DNA of 64,000 bases from Amycolatopsis anabasis (GTDB taxonomy: Bacteria; Actinomycetota; Actinomycetes; Mycobacteriales; Pseudonocardiaceae), in assembly GCF_009765355.1 (NCBI RefSeq), contig NZ_VTHK01000021.1, positions 1 through 64,000 of the forward strand, given 5' to 3'. Below the pieces are notes generated by a model. The model had not been told where the DNA came from. It worked only from the letters and a program-made list of their open reading frames with translations, and searched no databases. Of the stretch, positions 8,680 to 18,112 are shown piece after piece (the first letter of the stretch is position 1; each line of letters starts with the position of its first letter). The translations under genes were made by a program, and so were the position numbers.

Positions 8680-9414
8680 TCAGGCTTTCCCTGCTGGTTG
8701 GAAGAGATAGTTGTTGGCGTGCGGGCACACTCGGTTGACGTCGTGCCAGCCGTGTCGCCAGGCATACATGCGGTAGCCGTGGGCGGTCAGCCACCGCACG
8801 ACATCGTCCGGGGAGTACGCGTATCGCTCGATGTGCCGTGCTTCGATTTCGATGAGCATCGTCGGCCGGAATACCTCGATGGTCTGCTGGCCGCCCTGCA
8901 GGACGTGCAACTCTCCCCCTTCGACGTCGATCTTGAGGAAATCGAGGCGGGGCAGGTCGGCGTCGGTGCGGAATCCGTCGAGGGTGTTGGCTTCGACAAG
9001 CATGTCGACGTGGTAGCAGTACTCGGCGTTGGACCCCAGGCCGCAGGTGTCCGAGTCGAGGAAGGATCTGCTGGTGGCCGGCCCGTGGGGACCGAACGGG
9101 ACTCGCATCGCCGCCCGGCCGGTCCGGGTGCCCAGCGCGAGGGCGTGCCGGATGACGTTCGGCCGTTTCCAGGCGCCCAGCACCCGCGACCACACGGGAT
9201 GGGAGAAGGCCAGTGGTTCGATGCTGTGCACCGTCCCGGTGGGCCCGACCAGCTGGGAGAGCGCCTGGCTGTACAGGCCAGCGGCCGCACCCACGTCCAC
9301 GCACACGTCGCCGGGGCGAACCAGCCCGCGTAGCGTGTGCAGTTCGGTGTCCAGGAAGGGCGTCCAGCGGGCGAGTGCGTGGGTCGCTGCGGTGGTGAGG
9401 GCGGATCGGAGCAT
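8680..9414 (-). CDS. FkbM-family SAM-dependent methyltransferase
   Basis: A 244-residue soluble methyltransferase. Motif I is VCVDVGAAAGLYSQALSQ, followed by the acidic SAM-ribose residue in HSIEP. The FkbM-type motif FLKIDVEGGELHVLQG is intact at about residue 155-170. This family O-methylates sugars and macrolide or other natural-product hydroxyls. I chose ATG 9414, which has GGGGA 5 nt upstream; a TTG at 9435 is the alternative. It lies 17 nt downstream of the response regulator stop and reads in the same direction, so it may be the last gene of the two-component operon. No glycosyltransferase is nearby to hint at the substrate. Confidence 0.85.
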   Translation of the reverse strand: MLRSALTTAATHALARWTPFLDTELHTLRGLVRPGDVCVDVGAAAGLYSQALSQLVGPTGTVHSIEPLAFSHPVWSRVLGAWKRPNVIRHALALGTRTGRAAMRVPFGPHGPATSRSFLDSDTCGLGSNAEYCYHVDMLVEANTLDGFRTDADLPRLDFLKIDVEGGELHVLQGGQQTIEVFRPTMLIEIEARHIERYAYSPDDVVRWLTAHGYRMYAWRHGWHDVNRVCPHANNYLFQPAGKA

Positions 9415-9431
9415 CGGTTTCCCCAGTCGTT

Positions 9432-10088
9432 TCAACGTGGTGGTGTCACCAGGCCCATCTCGTAGGCGATGATGACGAGGTGGACGCGGTCGCGGGCGTC
9501 GAGCTTGGTGAACAGGCGCGCCACGTGCGCCTTGGCGGTGGCCGCGCTGATGTACAGCTCGGCAGCGATCTCACGATTGGACAGGCCGCGGCCGACCAGG
9601 GTCAGCACCTCGCGTTCCCGCTCGGTGATCCCGGTGACCGGCCGGTGCGCGGGCACGGGTTCGGCGCGGCCAACGAAGTCCGCGATCAGGCGCCGGGTGA
9701 CGCCCGGTGCGATGAGCGCGTCACCGGAGGCGACCACGCGGATCGCGGCGAGAATGTCCTCCAGCGCCATGTCCTTGACGAGGAACCCGCTCGCGCCCGC
9801 GCGAAGCGCCCCGTAGACGTATTCGTCCTCGTCGAAGGTGGTGAGCACCAGGACGTGCGGTGGTTCGGCATCGGTGACGATGCGCCGGGTGGCGTCGATG
9901 CCGTCCATGCCCGGCATCCGGATGTCCATCACGACCACGTCCGGCCGGGTGTCGCGGGCGAGCTGGATCGCCTCGGTGCCTGTTCCCGCCTCGCCCACCA
10001 CGGCGAGATCGTCGGTGTCGGCGATGAGGACACGCAGGCCGCTGCGGATGAGTGGCTGGTCGTCGGCGAGGACGACGCGGACAGTCAT
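9432..10088 (-). CDS. NarL/LuxR-family response regulator
   Basis: This 218-residue protein has an N-terminal receiver domain and a C-terminal LuxR-type DNA-binding domain. The receiver has the acidic pair in VLADDQP, the phospho-acceptor Asp55 in VVMDIRMPG, the Thr in VLTTFD and the Lys in FLVKD. The output domain contains the typical ITEREREVLTLVGRGLSNREIAAEL helix-turn-helix. Its start overlaps the sensor kinase stop by 4 nt (ATGA), so the two are translationally coupled. It should activate or repress target genes when phosphorylated by that kinase. The targets are unknown. Confidence 0.95.
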   Translation of the reverse strand: MTVRVVLADDQPLIRSGLRVLIADTDDLAVVGEAGTGTEAIQLARDTRPDVVVMDIRMPGMDGIDATRRIVTDAEPPHVLVLTTFDEDEYVYGALRAGASGFLVKDMALEDILAAIRVVASGDALIAPGVTRRLIADFVGRAEPVPAHRPVTGITEREREVLTLVGRGLSNREIAAELYISAATAKAHVARLFTKLDARDRVHLVIIAYEMGLVTPPR

Positions 10089-11218
10089 CGGACACCCGCC
10101 GGGATCGGGATCCGGGCCGTGACCCGGAAACCGCCCTCGGGGCGCGGCTCGGCCGTGAATTCGCCGCGCAGCAAGGCAACCCGCTCGCGCATTCCGCGCA
10201 GGCCGTAGCCCGCGCTCGGCGCACCGCCGCGTCCGTTGTCGGTCACCTCGATGAGCAACTCCTCGTCTCGCTGGTCGAGGACCACTTCACACCGGTCGGT
10301 TCCGGCGTGCCGGACCACGTTGGTGACCGCCTCCTGGATGATCCGGAACGCGGACAGGTCGATGTCGGGCGGCAGTGGGCGCCGCTCGCCGCGCCACTGG
10401 ACGTCCACGCTCACCCCCGCGCCGAGGGATCGTGCGACCAGGTCGTCGAGGTCGCCCAGGCCGTGCTGCGCGGCGACGGGTTCGCCGTCGGACCGGCGGA
10501 GCGCGCCGATCATCCGGCGCAGCCCGGCCAGGGTGTCCCGGCCGGCGGCCTCGATGGCCCGTAGCGCCTCGCTGGCCTCCGCCGGCTGGGTGTGGATGAC
10601 GCGGCTGCCCATGCCGGCTTGGATGGCGATGACGCCGATGCTGTGCGCGACCATGTCGTGCAGTTCCCGGGCGATCCGCAGCCGCTCGGCCTGGACGACC
10701 TGGGCTTCGGCCTGTGCCTGGCGCGCCTGCCGGTACCGCCGGCGGAGGCGGATCGTGTTCCCGGTCAGCCAGGCGACGATCAGCACGAGGGCGACGAGGA
10801 CGGCGTGTAACGCGCTGGGCCAGAGCCCGAACACGGCCGCCACCGTGAGGTGCACGGCCAGCGTCACGATCCCCACGCCGAGCGAGACCCGGAGGCCGCG
10901 GGCGGCCGCGAGACACCCGATGGCCAGGTCGGCGGCCGCGATCTGCAGGACCAGGATTCCGGACTGGAATCCGGGCAGCGGCACCAGGTGCACCAGCACC
11001 GTCTCGGCGAGTAGGACGCCCAGCGCGCCCAGCGGCCGCCGCCGGATCACGCCGAACGGCAGGACCACGCTCAGGACGGGCAGAACGGCGGGCGAGCCGT
11101 CGAGCGCGATCCAGAGGGCCAGGACGACGGGGGACAGCGCAAGCGCCGTCCACACCAGAACCGTCCGGCCCCTCGCCGGTACCCGCCGGCGCGATCTGAG
11201 ACGGAATGTGCCGGGCAT
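10085..11218 (-). CDS. NarL-type sensor histidine kinase
   Basis: The kinase has 377 residues from the ATG at 11218; longer forms read through the promoter region. The N-terminal part holds several membrane segments (LVWTALALSPVVLALWIAL and LPVLSVVLPFGVI among them). The HisKA_3 dimerisation box is ARELHDMVAHSIGVIAIQAG, with the phospho-acceptor His following EL. The ATPase domain has VTNVVRHAG and the G-box TDNGRGG. It forms a pair with the downstream response regulator. The signal is unknown, as no extracellular sensor domain is present, which suggests it senses the membrane itself, as in the LiaS/DesK-like group. Confidence 0.93.
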   Translation of the reverse strand: MPGTFRLRSRRRVPARGRTVLVWTALALSPVVLALWIALDGSPAVLPVLSVVLPFGVIRRRPLGALGVLLAETVLVHLVPLPGFQSGILVLQIAAADLAIGCLAAARGLRVSLGVGIVTLAVHLTVAAVFGLWPSALHAVLVALVLIVAWLTGNTIRLRRRYRQARQAQAEAQVVQAERLRIARELHDMVAHSIGVIAIQAGMGSRVIHTQPAEASEALRAIEAAGRDTLAGLRRMIGALRRSDGEPVAAQHGLGDLDDLVARSLGAGVSVDVQWRGERRPLPPDIDLSAFRIIQEAVTNVVRHAGTDRCEVVLDQRDEELLIEVTDNGRGGAPSAGYGLRGMRERVALLRGEFTAEPRPEGGFRVTARIPIPAGVR

Positions 11219-11387
11219 GCGGCGAGCGTAGCCAGCGATCACCGGCCGGGCATCGGCTCGCGGGCGTACGCCCAGGGGCCACCCATCGTCAGGACACTGC
11301 GATCGGCGGGCCGACGACATGGGTCCGCAGAATCGGCACCGTTTTCCGGGTGATCGAATTCCCTGAGCCGAACCGACGGCGGAGCCG

Positions 11388-12446
11388 ATGAGCCGCCGAG
11401 GACGGATACCGACCCAGGCCACCGTTGCGGTGGCGGAGACCCCCACTGCAGCGACACTGGAGCCCCCGGCCAGGACGGCAGTGCTGACGCCCCCGGTGGG
11501 CACCGCCGCGTGGCTCGCCGACCACCGGCACCTGCCGGACCCGGTGCACACCGATCCCGCCGGAATACACCGCTTTCTGAGTTCGGCCGCCAAGGCCGAG
11601 CAGGACGAACTCGTGGCCCGCTACCCGGGTGTGGTCGGGGCGCTGGACGGCGCGCCACCGGAATTGCGGTACGCGGCCAACCGCGTCGTCATGCGCCCGG
11701 TCGACCCGCCGTACCGGAACTGCGACGGGCAGTTCCTGCTCTTCGACCCGCGGGGAGGCGGCCGGGTAGCGCAGGTGTTCGGGAACCTCGCCGCCGCCAA
11801 CCGGATCGCCGTCCTGGTGCCCGGGGCAGGCAACCGGGCGGACAACTTCTCCACCGGCGTGGGAGGACTGGCCTACCGCGCACCCGCGGTGCAGGCCGCT
11901 GATCTCTACCGGTCGGCCACCGCGTCCGGTGAGGTGGGTCAGTTCGCCGTGATCGCCTGGCTCGGCTACGACACGCCGGACGCGGTGGACATCTCCTCAG
12001 CCCGCGAAGACCTGGCGCGAGCGGGAGCGGTGGCGCTGCGACGGCTCATAGCTGGCCTCGTCGCCGTCCGTCCACATGTGACGATCGCGCTGCTGGGGCA
12101 CAGCTACGGCTCGACGGTGATCGGCCTAGCCGCGCCCGAACTGCCCCCGCAAGTCACCGACATCGCGGTTTTCGGCAGCCCCGGAATGGGCGTGGACAAC
12201 GTCACACAACTGCGCACCACCGCGCGGATATGGGCCGGACAGTCCACAAGGGACTGGATCCGGTGGATTCCCGGAGTACGGCTGCTCGGGCTCGGCCACC
12301 GCACCAAACCCACCGCCCCGAACTTCGGTGCCCGCGTCTTCGCCACCTCGGACGTGACCGACCACGACCACTACCTCAGCCCCGGCACCGACTCGCTGGC
12401 CAACCTGACCCGCATCGCCACATCCGGCACCGACACCCGGCCATGA
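11388..12446 (+). CDS. DUF1023 alpha/beta hydrolase
   Basis: The protein has 352 residues and starts at an ATG with CGGAG 5 nt upstream. The first 45 residues are Ala/Thr/Pro-rich without a convincing signal peptide. The core has the alpha/beta-hydrolase features of DUF1023: RIAVLVPGAGNRADNF (oxyanion loop), FAVIAWLGYDTP, and the nucleophile elbow LLGHSYGSTV with Ser in GHSYG. A late acidic residue and a His in DVTDHDHYLSPGTDSL complete a likely triad. The family is common in actinobacteria, with esterase or lipase activity assumed. It diverges from the two-component operon, so the 170 nt between them may carry two promoters. Confidence 0.88.
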   Translation: MSRRGRIPTQATVAVAETPTAATLEPPARTAVLTPPVGTAAWLADHRHLPDPVHTDPAGIHRFLSSAAKAEQDELVARYPGVVGALDGAPPELRYAANRVVMRPVDPPYRNCDGQFLLFDPRGGGRVAQVFGNLAAANRIAVLVPGAGNRADNFSTGVGGLAYRAPAVQAADLYRSATASGEVGQFAVIAWLGYDTPDAVDISSAREDLARAGAVALRRLIAGLVAVRPHVTIALLGHSYGSTVIGLAAPELPPQVTDIAVFGSPGMGVDNVTQLRTTARIWAGQSTRDWIRWIPGVRLLGLGHRTKPTAPNFGARVFATSDVTDHDHYLSPGTDSLANLTRIATSGTDTRP

Positions 12447-12682
12447 TCGCCCGCACACGTCGAGCAGGCAGGGCGGCACGAATCGCCCGGACGCCGGAAA
12501 ACCGGGACCGAACGGTGGATGCCCCACGAGCGATCGCGAAGATCGGCGTGATGATCCGGGCACTGGCTGGCAACCGCCGTAGTCAGCGACCCGTACCAAC
12601 CGACGTCGCTGCTGAGCCGACCGGAAACAAACCCGAAATCCTCTCGAGTGAACGGTCACGAGAATTCCCGGTTGGCTTGTCA

Positions 12683-12723
12683 GGTCGGGTGGCCCAGGGG
12701 TGAGATTCCCTGGGCCCCCGACC
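12683..12723 (+). terminator. Strong hairpin, likely terminator
   Basis: GGTCGGGTGGCCCAGGG (12683-12699) pairs with CCCTGGGCCCCCGACC (12708-12723) with a single bulged base and an 8-nt loop. It lies 237 nt downstream of the DUF1023 gene. No U-tract follows, which is common for actinobacterial terminators. Confidence 0.6.
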
Positions 12724-12840
12724 TCAAAGCGGCCGGAAGGTCGTGCGGGTCGGTGCGACGATCCGCGGCTCGGTGTGCCCGCCGTGGTCGCGGCGGGCGG
12801 CGACCAGAATCGTGAACCCGGCCGAGGACAGCAGCCCACG

Positions 12841-12996
12841 CGGGTGGTCGAGGTTCTTCGTGCGGTGCCCGGGTTCGGTCCGGCGAGGGTCGTGGCGCTC
12901 ATGGCGGTGTGCGGGGGGGGGACCAAAAACGGCGTGTGGGTGAGCTGGAGGAGCAGCAGCGCCGCAGGTTGCTGGACGCGTTCGGGGTGACTCGTC
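12841..12996 (+). pseudogene. C-terminal fragment of an actinobacterial integration host factor (mIHF-like), frameshifted
   Basis: The frame RVVEVLRAVPGFGPARVVALM matches the helix-hairpin part of actinobacterial IHF, a small nucleoid protein. After a run of nine G residues (about 12913-12921) the sense moves to another frame: DQKRRVGELEEQQRRRLLDAF, the usual C-terminus of the family. The N-terminal half is not recognisable upstream. It is therefore a truncated copy with a shift at the homopolymer. A functional chromosomal copy would normally sit next to gmk, far from this context. Confidence 0.6.
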
Positions 12997-13277
12997 GGTG
13001 CGTTACTCCTGGTGTGGGCAGCCTGGAGAGCCGCCCAACCCTAACAGCGCCACTCGCCACAACTCTCCAACCGAAGGCCGCCTTGCCGACATCCCGTAAA
13101 CATGGACGGCTTCTTCCGGGCTCGCCCACTTCACCGGCGACCGCAAGGGACTGTCCCCTCTGGGGGTGACGTGGGGCGTTTCCGTAATCGTGGAGTCGGG
13201 TCAGCGGGCCGGATGGTTGCCGGTCCCGTGCAGCTGTCACCGGCGCAGCGCGTTCAACCTCGACGTGCCTGGGCACA

Positions 13278-13472
13278 TCAGTTCGTGAACAGCCCGACAA
13301 GCCACAGGCCGACCTTCACACCACCGCCATTCAGGGCGAGGCCGATGACGGCCACCGCGATGACCACGCCAGCAAGGCGCTTCATCACCGCGGAATTCCG
13401 CCCTCTGCTGCCGCCGAACCACAGCAATAGCAGCGCCACTCCCAGCAGCACCAGCGGGATGATGTTGTCCAC
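13278..13472 (-). CDS. Small membrane protein of unknown function
   Basis: A 64-residue product starting at GTG 13472. Two hydrophobic segments (IIPLVLLGVALLLLWFGG and LAGVVIAVAVIGLAL) flank a short basic loop (SRGRNSAVMKR), giving a two-pass membrane topology. There are no known motifs. Start and expression are uncertain, but the hydrophobic pattern is too regular for a chance frame. Confidence 0.5.
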   Translation of the reverse strand: MDNIIPLVLLGVALLLLWFGGSRGRNSAVMKRLAGVVIAVAVIGLALNGGGVKVGLWLVGLFTN

Positions 13473-14756
13473 TATCGACCCCGAATACCACCGGTTCCCG
13501 GAGTTTTCTCTTCGGTCAGGATCATCACGATATGACTGGCAATCATCTCTGACTCCGTCTCGCTTGCGGGGTCGCCAGCGCGCACGGACGGTCGAGACAT
13601 TGACCGTTGTTAGACGGCCAAGGGGTCGGCGCTGCGAGCGATCCTCAACTACGAAGGCCCATCGCTGGTATCTCGATTACCCATCAAGCATCCAACGGCG
13701 AGTCGAGCTTCAATGTCTCACCAGCTACAAATCCCGCACCTTGTCAACTATCCGACCATGGCGATACGGTGCCCCCTCCTGACGCGCGGTCACCATTTGA
13801 TCAGCGTGCGATGTTCAGATCGTCAGGCTGGGTGTTGCCCGAGTCTTGGTCTGAGGTTGTGCTTCCGTCGCGGGCCGCCGCGCTGGCCACGTTCACGCGG
13901 ACCTCCGCGCCGATCGGCTAAACGTTGGCGACCGGGTATATGCCACACCGGCCAATTGCAGAAGGCTTGTCCCGACATCGGTACTGGCACGATATGGTTG
14001 AGCGGGGCGGTGGCGGGGGTTGGGCGTGCGGTTCTCCGCCGGTTCAGCCCTCCGCCGGTGTTGAGTGCTTGGCTCTCCGCCACGCGGAAGGTCACGCTGG
14101 TCGTGGTCGTCATACCCGGGAACGTTCCGGACTGGCCTGCACCGGACCACGAGATCGACCAGTGCACGGTGGCCGTCACGGGGTAGGCGTTGTCCGGCTG
14201 TCCGACCGAGGACGCCCGGTAGCTGTGCACGCAATCCGGGGACGGGGTCCGGGGGTCACCACCATCGGGGAACGGCGTGCCACCGCTCTTGCACGTTATG
14301 GATTTCCAGCCGCGCTGCTCGCGAGGCGCTTCTGACCTGCTCGATCCTCCTGCTGCCTCGGCACGCACGAGAATGTTATCCACCCCTTCCTTGCTGCCGA
14401 TCGCAAAGCGAGGGCGTCTTCGGCACCCAGGATTCCGAGACCCACGCCCCGTCCCCGTATGCCGTTGCGTCTCCATGACGCAAAACGCACCTGCGTCGGG
14501 CCGGGACCTGCGCCGAAGGAGCGGACGAAATACGCAGGCGCTTCGTCCTCGCCATGCTTCCGCTGGTGCTACGAAGGCTGGGGATGACCGGCCTCGTGGG
14601 ACTTCCGCCTGCATCCGAAGTTCGGCCAACTGCTCGGATCGGCCGGCTATGCCACGCCACCCACCAGCGACTCGGAGCACAGGAGCCGGTTTCCGCAGGT
14701 TCATCGTGCGGTTTACCTCATGGTCCGCGGCTCGGGTGATACATAGCGTGGCGACC
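13473..14756. other. Region of fragments without intact genes
   Basis: About 1.3 kb between the small membrane protein and the serine hydrolase. Apart from the secreted-protein remnant at 14040-14330, I see only broken frames on both strands. A 357-residue open frame on the minus strand crosses this region but runs antisense into the hydrolase gene and is not a real protein along most of its length. Confidence 0.45.
14040..14330 (-). pseudogene. C-terminal remnant of an actinobacterial secreted protein
   Basis: On the minus strand a segment of about 85 residues reads like the end of a family of extracytoplasmic actinobacterial proteins. It has TCKSGGTPFPDGGDPRTPSP followed by DCVHSYRASS, QPDNAYPVTATVHWSISWS and PGMTTTTSVTFRVAESQALN. 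Two Cys probably form a disulfide. Nothing of the N-terminal part or signal peptide is found upstream. The usual ending after ...QALN is lost because the frame stays open. It is an isolated gene fragment. Confidence 0.5.
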
Positions 14757-15887
14757 ATGCTGCTGAAGACGATCTTGTCCGCGGCCATGTCGGCCGCCGT
14801 CGCCGTCAGCCCTTGCGGCGCGCCGACCGCGGCGGGCGTTCCCACCGCCGAGCTGCACGAGCGGCTGGCCGGCATGGTTGCCGACCGCCACATCACCGCT
14901 GGGCTGATCTACGTCGAGAACGGCGCGCGCCGGTGGTCAGACGCGGTCGGCGTGCGTGACCTCCGATCAGGCATACCGGCCTCGGCCCAGGGTTACTTCC
15001 GGATCGGCAGTGTCACCAAGACCTTCGTCGCCGTGGTGCTCCTGCAACTGGTCGACGAGGGACGGCTGACACTCGATGAACCGACCGATCGCTATCTGCC
15101 CGGAGTCGTGCCCAACGGAACGCACATCACGGTGCGGCAGATCCTGCAACACACCAGTGGCTTGTACGACTACGCGCATGAACCTGGCTACTCGACCAAC
15201 CGTTGGCGAGGCGAAGGCCGCTTCGACGACTATCTACCATCGGAGCTGCTCGCCGTGGCGTTCGCGAAAGACCCACACTTTCCTCCTGGCACGTCGTGGC
15301 GTTATTCGAACACCAACTACGTCGTGGCCGGCTTGCTCATCGAGAAGTTGACCGGCCACCCGTACGGCAAGGAGGTGGAACAACGAGTCCTGCGCCCGCT
15401 CCACCTCACAGACTCCAGCGTGCCGGGCCATCGCCCGACCTTGCCGATGCCACACGCCCGCGGCTACGAGTCGCTCAAGACCGACCCACCGACGGATCCG
15501 CCGACCATCGTGGATGCCACCGAGATGGACCCGTCGCTGGACTACGCCGCCGGTGAGATGATCTCGACCACGCGAGACCAAGCGAAGTTCGTCCGTGCGC
15601 TGCTCGACGGCCGTCTGACGAGCGCGACAGGCCTGACGCAGATGCGGCGAACGACGGCAGCCCTGCCGGGCCTGTACCGCTACGGCCTGGGTCTGCAGGA
15701 GTTCGCGATTCCCTGCGCCGACGGGCCAAAACAAACCTGGGGACACACCGGCGGCCTGATCGGCTACACCACCGTCACCCTCTCCGACGGGAAAGGCAGA
15801 TCCCTAGTGCTGTCCCTGAACCCGTACGAGCAAGACCCGCCCCTCGACGCGGTGCTCTCAGTGGCAACAGCTGCCTTCTGCCGATGA
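14757..15887 (+). CDS. Secreted class C beta-lactamase-fold serine hydrolase (D,D-carboxypeptidase-like)
   Basis: The product has 376 residues from ATG 14757 (GTG 14748 is also possible). The N-terminus MLLKTILSAAMSAAVAVSPCGA looks like a signal sequence. Catalytic motifs are intact: SVTK (S-x-x-K) in FRIGSVTKTF, YSN (Y-x-N) in WRYSNTNYVV, and HTGG in TWGHTGGLIG, near the C-terminus. This matches the D-alanyl-D-alanine carboxypeptidase/esterase EstB group (Beta-lactamase family PF00144). It would act outside the membrane on peptidoglycan peptides, beta-lactams or small esters. It has no linked regulator and is flanked by fragments on both sides. Confidence 0.9.
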   Translation: MLLKTILSAAMSAAVAVSPCGAPTAAGVPTAELHERLAGMVADRHITAGLIYVENGARRWSDAVGVRDLRSGIPASAQGYFRIGSVTKTFVAVVLLQLVDEGRLTLDEPTDRYLPGVVPNGTHITVRQILQHTSGLYDYAHEPGYSTNRWRGEGRFDDYLPSELLAVAFAKDPHFPPGTSWRYSNTNYVVAGLLIEKLTGHPYGKEVEQRVLRPLHLTDSSVPGHRPTLPMPHARGYESLKTDPPTDPPTIVDATEMDPSLDYAAGEMISTTRDQAKFVRALLDGRLTSATGLTQMRRTTAALPGLYRYGLGLQEFAIPCADGPKQTWGHTGGLIGYTTVTLSDGKGRSLVLSLNPYEQDPPLDAVLSVATAAFCR

Positions 15888-16028
15888 CCTGGCCGCATTC
15901 GACCGCGAGAACCGCCACAGCGGCCCTCGCGCGCTCGCCGTGGACAACCCGTGGGCAATTCTTCCTCCACCGCTGCCCGCCACCCCGGGACGACCCGGAC
16001 GCCTGCTCACCATGGTCTGTGCCCCTCC

Positions 16029-16280
16029 GTGCACAGCCTGACCGTGCCCGCCGGCACCTACACCGCCGGCCTCCCCCTCGCGGTCCGCGACAGCTTGCGC
16101 GACCTCGCCGACGCCCGCGTCGCTCTACTCGCCCCGGCGATAGCCGCCACGGTCTCGGCGTTCACCGCCGACCCGCGCATCGTCGCCGCCAGCACCGCAG
16201 CCGCGATCGCCTCGGAGCTGGGCGACTTCGCCATTGCACCTTTTCTCCCGCCGCGCCATGCGCGGCGCACCCCAGGATGA
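16029..16280 (+). pseudogene. Fragment of a VUT-family (queuosine precursor transporter-like) membrane protein
   Basis: From a GTG at 16029 the frame reads VHSLTVPAGTYTAGLPLAVRDSL..., then two hydrophobic helices ending GDFAIAPFLPPRH. The AGTY-AG-RD pattern and the helix order resemble the N-terminal part of VUT/DUF165 transporters. GC content at third positions is very high, as for a real gene. The protein stops after 83 residues, while the family has more than 150, so the C-terminal half is missing. The identification is from pattern memory. Confidence 0.45.
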
Positions 16281-16903
16281 GCGGGCATTGCCGGAGCGCT
16301 CCTGGCCTGACCCGCCACCCCAGCGGCACCAGCCGCAACGAGGCCAGGGCCGGGGCCGTCAGGCGTCGGGGCGTCCGGCTGATCTGGGGCACCACACAAG
16401 CCGCTGCTGGACAGGAGCGCGTAGTGACCGTCCGGCTGGATCCGTACCGCGTGGATGACGGAGATCACCAGTGACCATGTCGACGACCCCGCAGGGTGTG
16501 GCCAGCATCGGACGAACCACATAGGCAGCAACGGGATCGACACCAATCTGCTGGCGAACGCGGGACACCATGTGTCCGAATGTCTTCGAATGTGTCGAGA
16601 CTGCGTTGTGCTGGAACGATTGGGCCGCCTGATTATGAAGCAGTGTCATCAGCAGGCTTTCCGGCCTGGCGGCAGGTGTGAACGAGAGGAGCCCACAGGA
16701 GCAGTTCTTGTCAACTCGCCATGTATTGGGCGGTCGTGCCCTCGGAGCCTCGTGGTCCGCAGATCGAGGTGAACGCCACGATGACAACTGCGTGGACTCG
16801 CAGCGCGGCGACGACACTGTCGACGACCGGCCAGCTAGCCTCTGATCGTCTCCACGTGGGACGCCGTAGTTCCAGCCCCTGGCGACGAAAGGATGATGCC
16901 GAC
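16281..16903. other. Intergenic stretch upstream of lsr2
   Basis: About 620 nt with no confident gene. Base composition falls between 16,480 and 16,720, where AT-richer segments occur (for example GATTATGAAGCAGTGTC). The promoter of lsr2 probably lies in the last 150 nt. Confidence 0.4.
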
Positions 16904-17335
16904 ATGGCACAGAAGGTCCACGTCGAGATGGTCGACGACCTCGATGGCAGCGAAGCGAGCCAGACCGTTCCGTTCGCTCTTGATGGTGTCTCCTACGAGA
17001 TCGACCTGTCCGACGGGAACGCCAAGGCGCTCCGCGAGGAGTTGGCGCGCTTCGCCGAGGCTGGCCGGCGGATCGGTGGCCGCAAGATCCGGCTTGCCAC
17101 CGGACAGTCCGCCACCGCGGCGCCAAGCACTGCTGATCGGGAGAAAACCCGGGCCGTCCGGGCATGGGCCCAGGCGAATGGCTACGAACTCGCCGAGCGC
17201 GGACGAATCCCCGCCCACATCATCGAAGCCCACAACGCCGCCCAGCAGGCCCCCGCCGAGCCCGAACCGGATGCGGACAGCAAACCCGCGCGAAAGCGGA
17301 CGATCCGCAAGAAGAAGGCCGACGCCAAGGCCTGA
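16904..17335 (+). CDS. lsr2: Lsr2 nucleoid-associated protein
   Basis: A 143-residue protein from the ATG at 16904, preceded by AAAGGA. The N-terminal half (MAQKVHVEMVDDLDGSEA..., FALDGVSYEIDLSDGNAKAL) is the Lsr2 dimerisation domain. The C-terminal part (VRAWAQANGYELAERGRIPAHIIEAHNAA) is the DNA-binding domain, with RGRIP supplying the Arg-Gly-Arg AT-hook-like motif that enters the minor groove. The end carries a basic tail (KPARKRTIRKKKADAKA). Lsr2 bridges DNA and silences AT-rich, often acquired genes, as H-NS does. Actinomycetes commonly encode two paralogues; being surrounded by fragments, this may be the accessory copy. Confidence 0.95.
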   Translation: MAQKVHVEMVDDLDGSEASQTVPFALDGVSYEIDLSDGNAKALREELARFAEAGRRIGGRKIRLATGQSATAAPSTADREKTRAVRAWAQANGYELAERGRIPAHIIEAHNAAQQAPAEPEPDADSKPARKRTIRKKKADAKA

Positions 17336-17523
17336 AGGGACCCATCACATGCCCGGATGCCTGGAGCGGTCGACAGGTTCGCCCCCCGAGGCTTCGACCG
17401 CCCCAGACACCACCATCTGAATGCACGCATGATCGTTGACGTAACCCGCCAATGCTCCAGCTCACCCGATCGAGCGGGAAAACTGACACTATCGGGAGAC
17501 AGAGAGCGGCTTGACTAACGATT

Positions 17524-17571
17524 GAGCAGGCTGCCGGACAGTCTCGCTCGATGTCCGGCAGCCCGATGCTC
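17524..17571 (+). terminator. Terminator hairpin downstream of lsr2
   Basis: GGCTGCCGGACA (17529-17540) pairs perfectly with TGTCCGGCAGCC (17552-17563) around an 11-nt loop. Outer GAGCA and TGCTC extend the stem across a 3-nt bulge. It lies about 190 nt after lsr2 and could end transcription from it. Confidence 0.6.
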
Positions 17572-17814
17572 AGGCCCCGGGGGGCTACGGCCCGAGTATG
17601 CCCCAGTTTACGGCCGAGTAGGTTTCAGGTGCAGTGACACGATCGTGCGATACCGCAGTGACGGAATAACCGGGACGTTGTCGGCAGCCAGCAGAGAACC
17701 GGCCAATTCGGACGACGAGCTGGCGACCTCGCCGTGCACGTTCGGTTCCCGCCATCCGCACGCGCACGTCCCCTGGTCCGCCGCTGACCTCGATGCTCAC
17801 CACCTGGGGAGCTG

Positions 17815-18015
17815 TAGGCGGTGCTGGGCCATCGGGGCAAAGGACTTGTTGGTGGCCGGGATCGCGTCCCAGTCAGCCTCGGTGAAGCCGACGCGGACGT
17901 AGGCGATGGTGCCGCCACTGGCGCGAACGTCGGCGATGGCGCCTTCCACGCGGGCCAGCAGGGCTTCGCAGTCCCAGCCCTCGGGCAGATGGGACAGGCC
18001 GCGCGCTGGTAGTCC
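17815..18015 (-). pseudogene. N-terminal fragment of an isochorismatase-family hydrolase
   Basis: The minus-strand frame reads GLSHLPEGWDCEALLARVEG, then AIADVRASGGTIAYVRVGFT and EADWDAIPATNKSFAPMAQH, and stops soon after. This is the early region of isochorismatase-like cysteine hydrolases, which are about 180-200 residues long. The first strand with the catalytic Asp, and the Lys and Cys parts, are missing. It sits just downstream of the MFS gene and on the same strand. In related loci such hydrolases are partners of MFS or LysR genes, so this is probably a decayed neighbour. Confidence 0.6.
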
Positions 18016-18112
18016 ATGGAAGGGCAGTGTGTGCGGGGGCAGTGATCGGACGCGACGCGCATCGGCGGACCAGCCACAGCCTGCCTTCGGGCGGGTGGCG
18101 AGTTGCGGTGTG

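Noticed and set aside
13823..14896. 357-residue minus-strand frame
   Set aside because: Only a segment of about 85 residues is protein-like (the secreted-protein remnant). The rest is antisense to the serine hydrolase gene or frameshifted.
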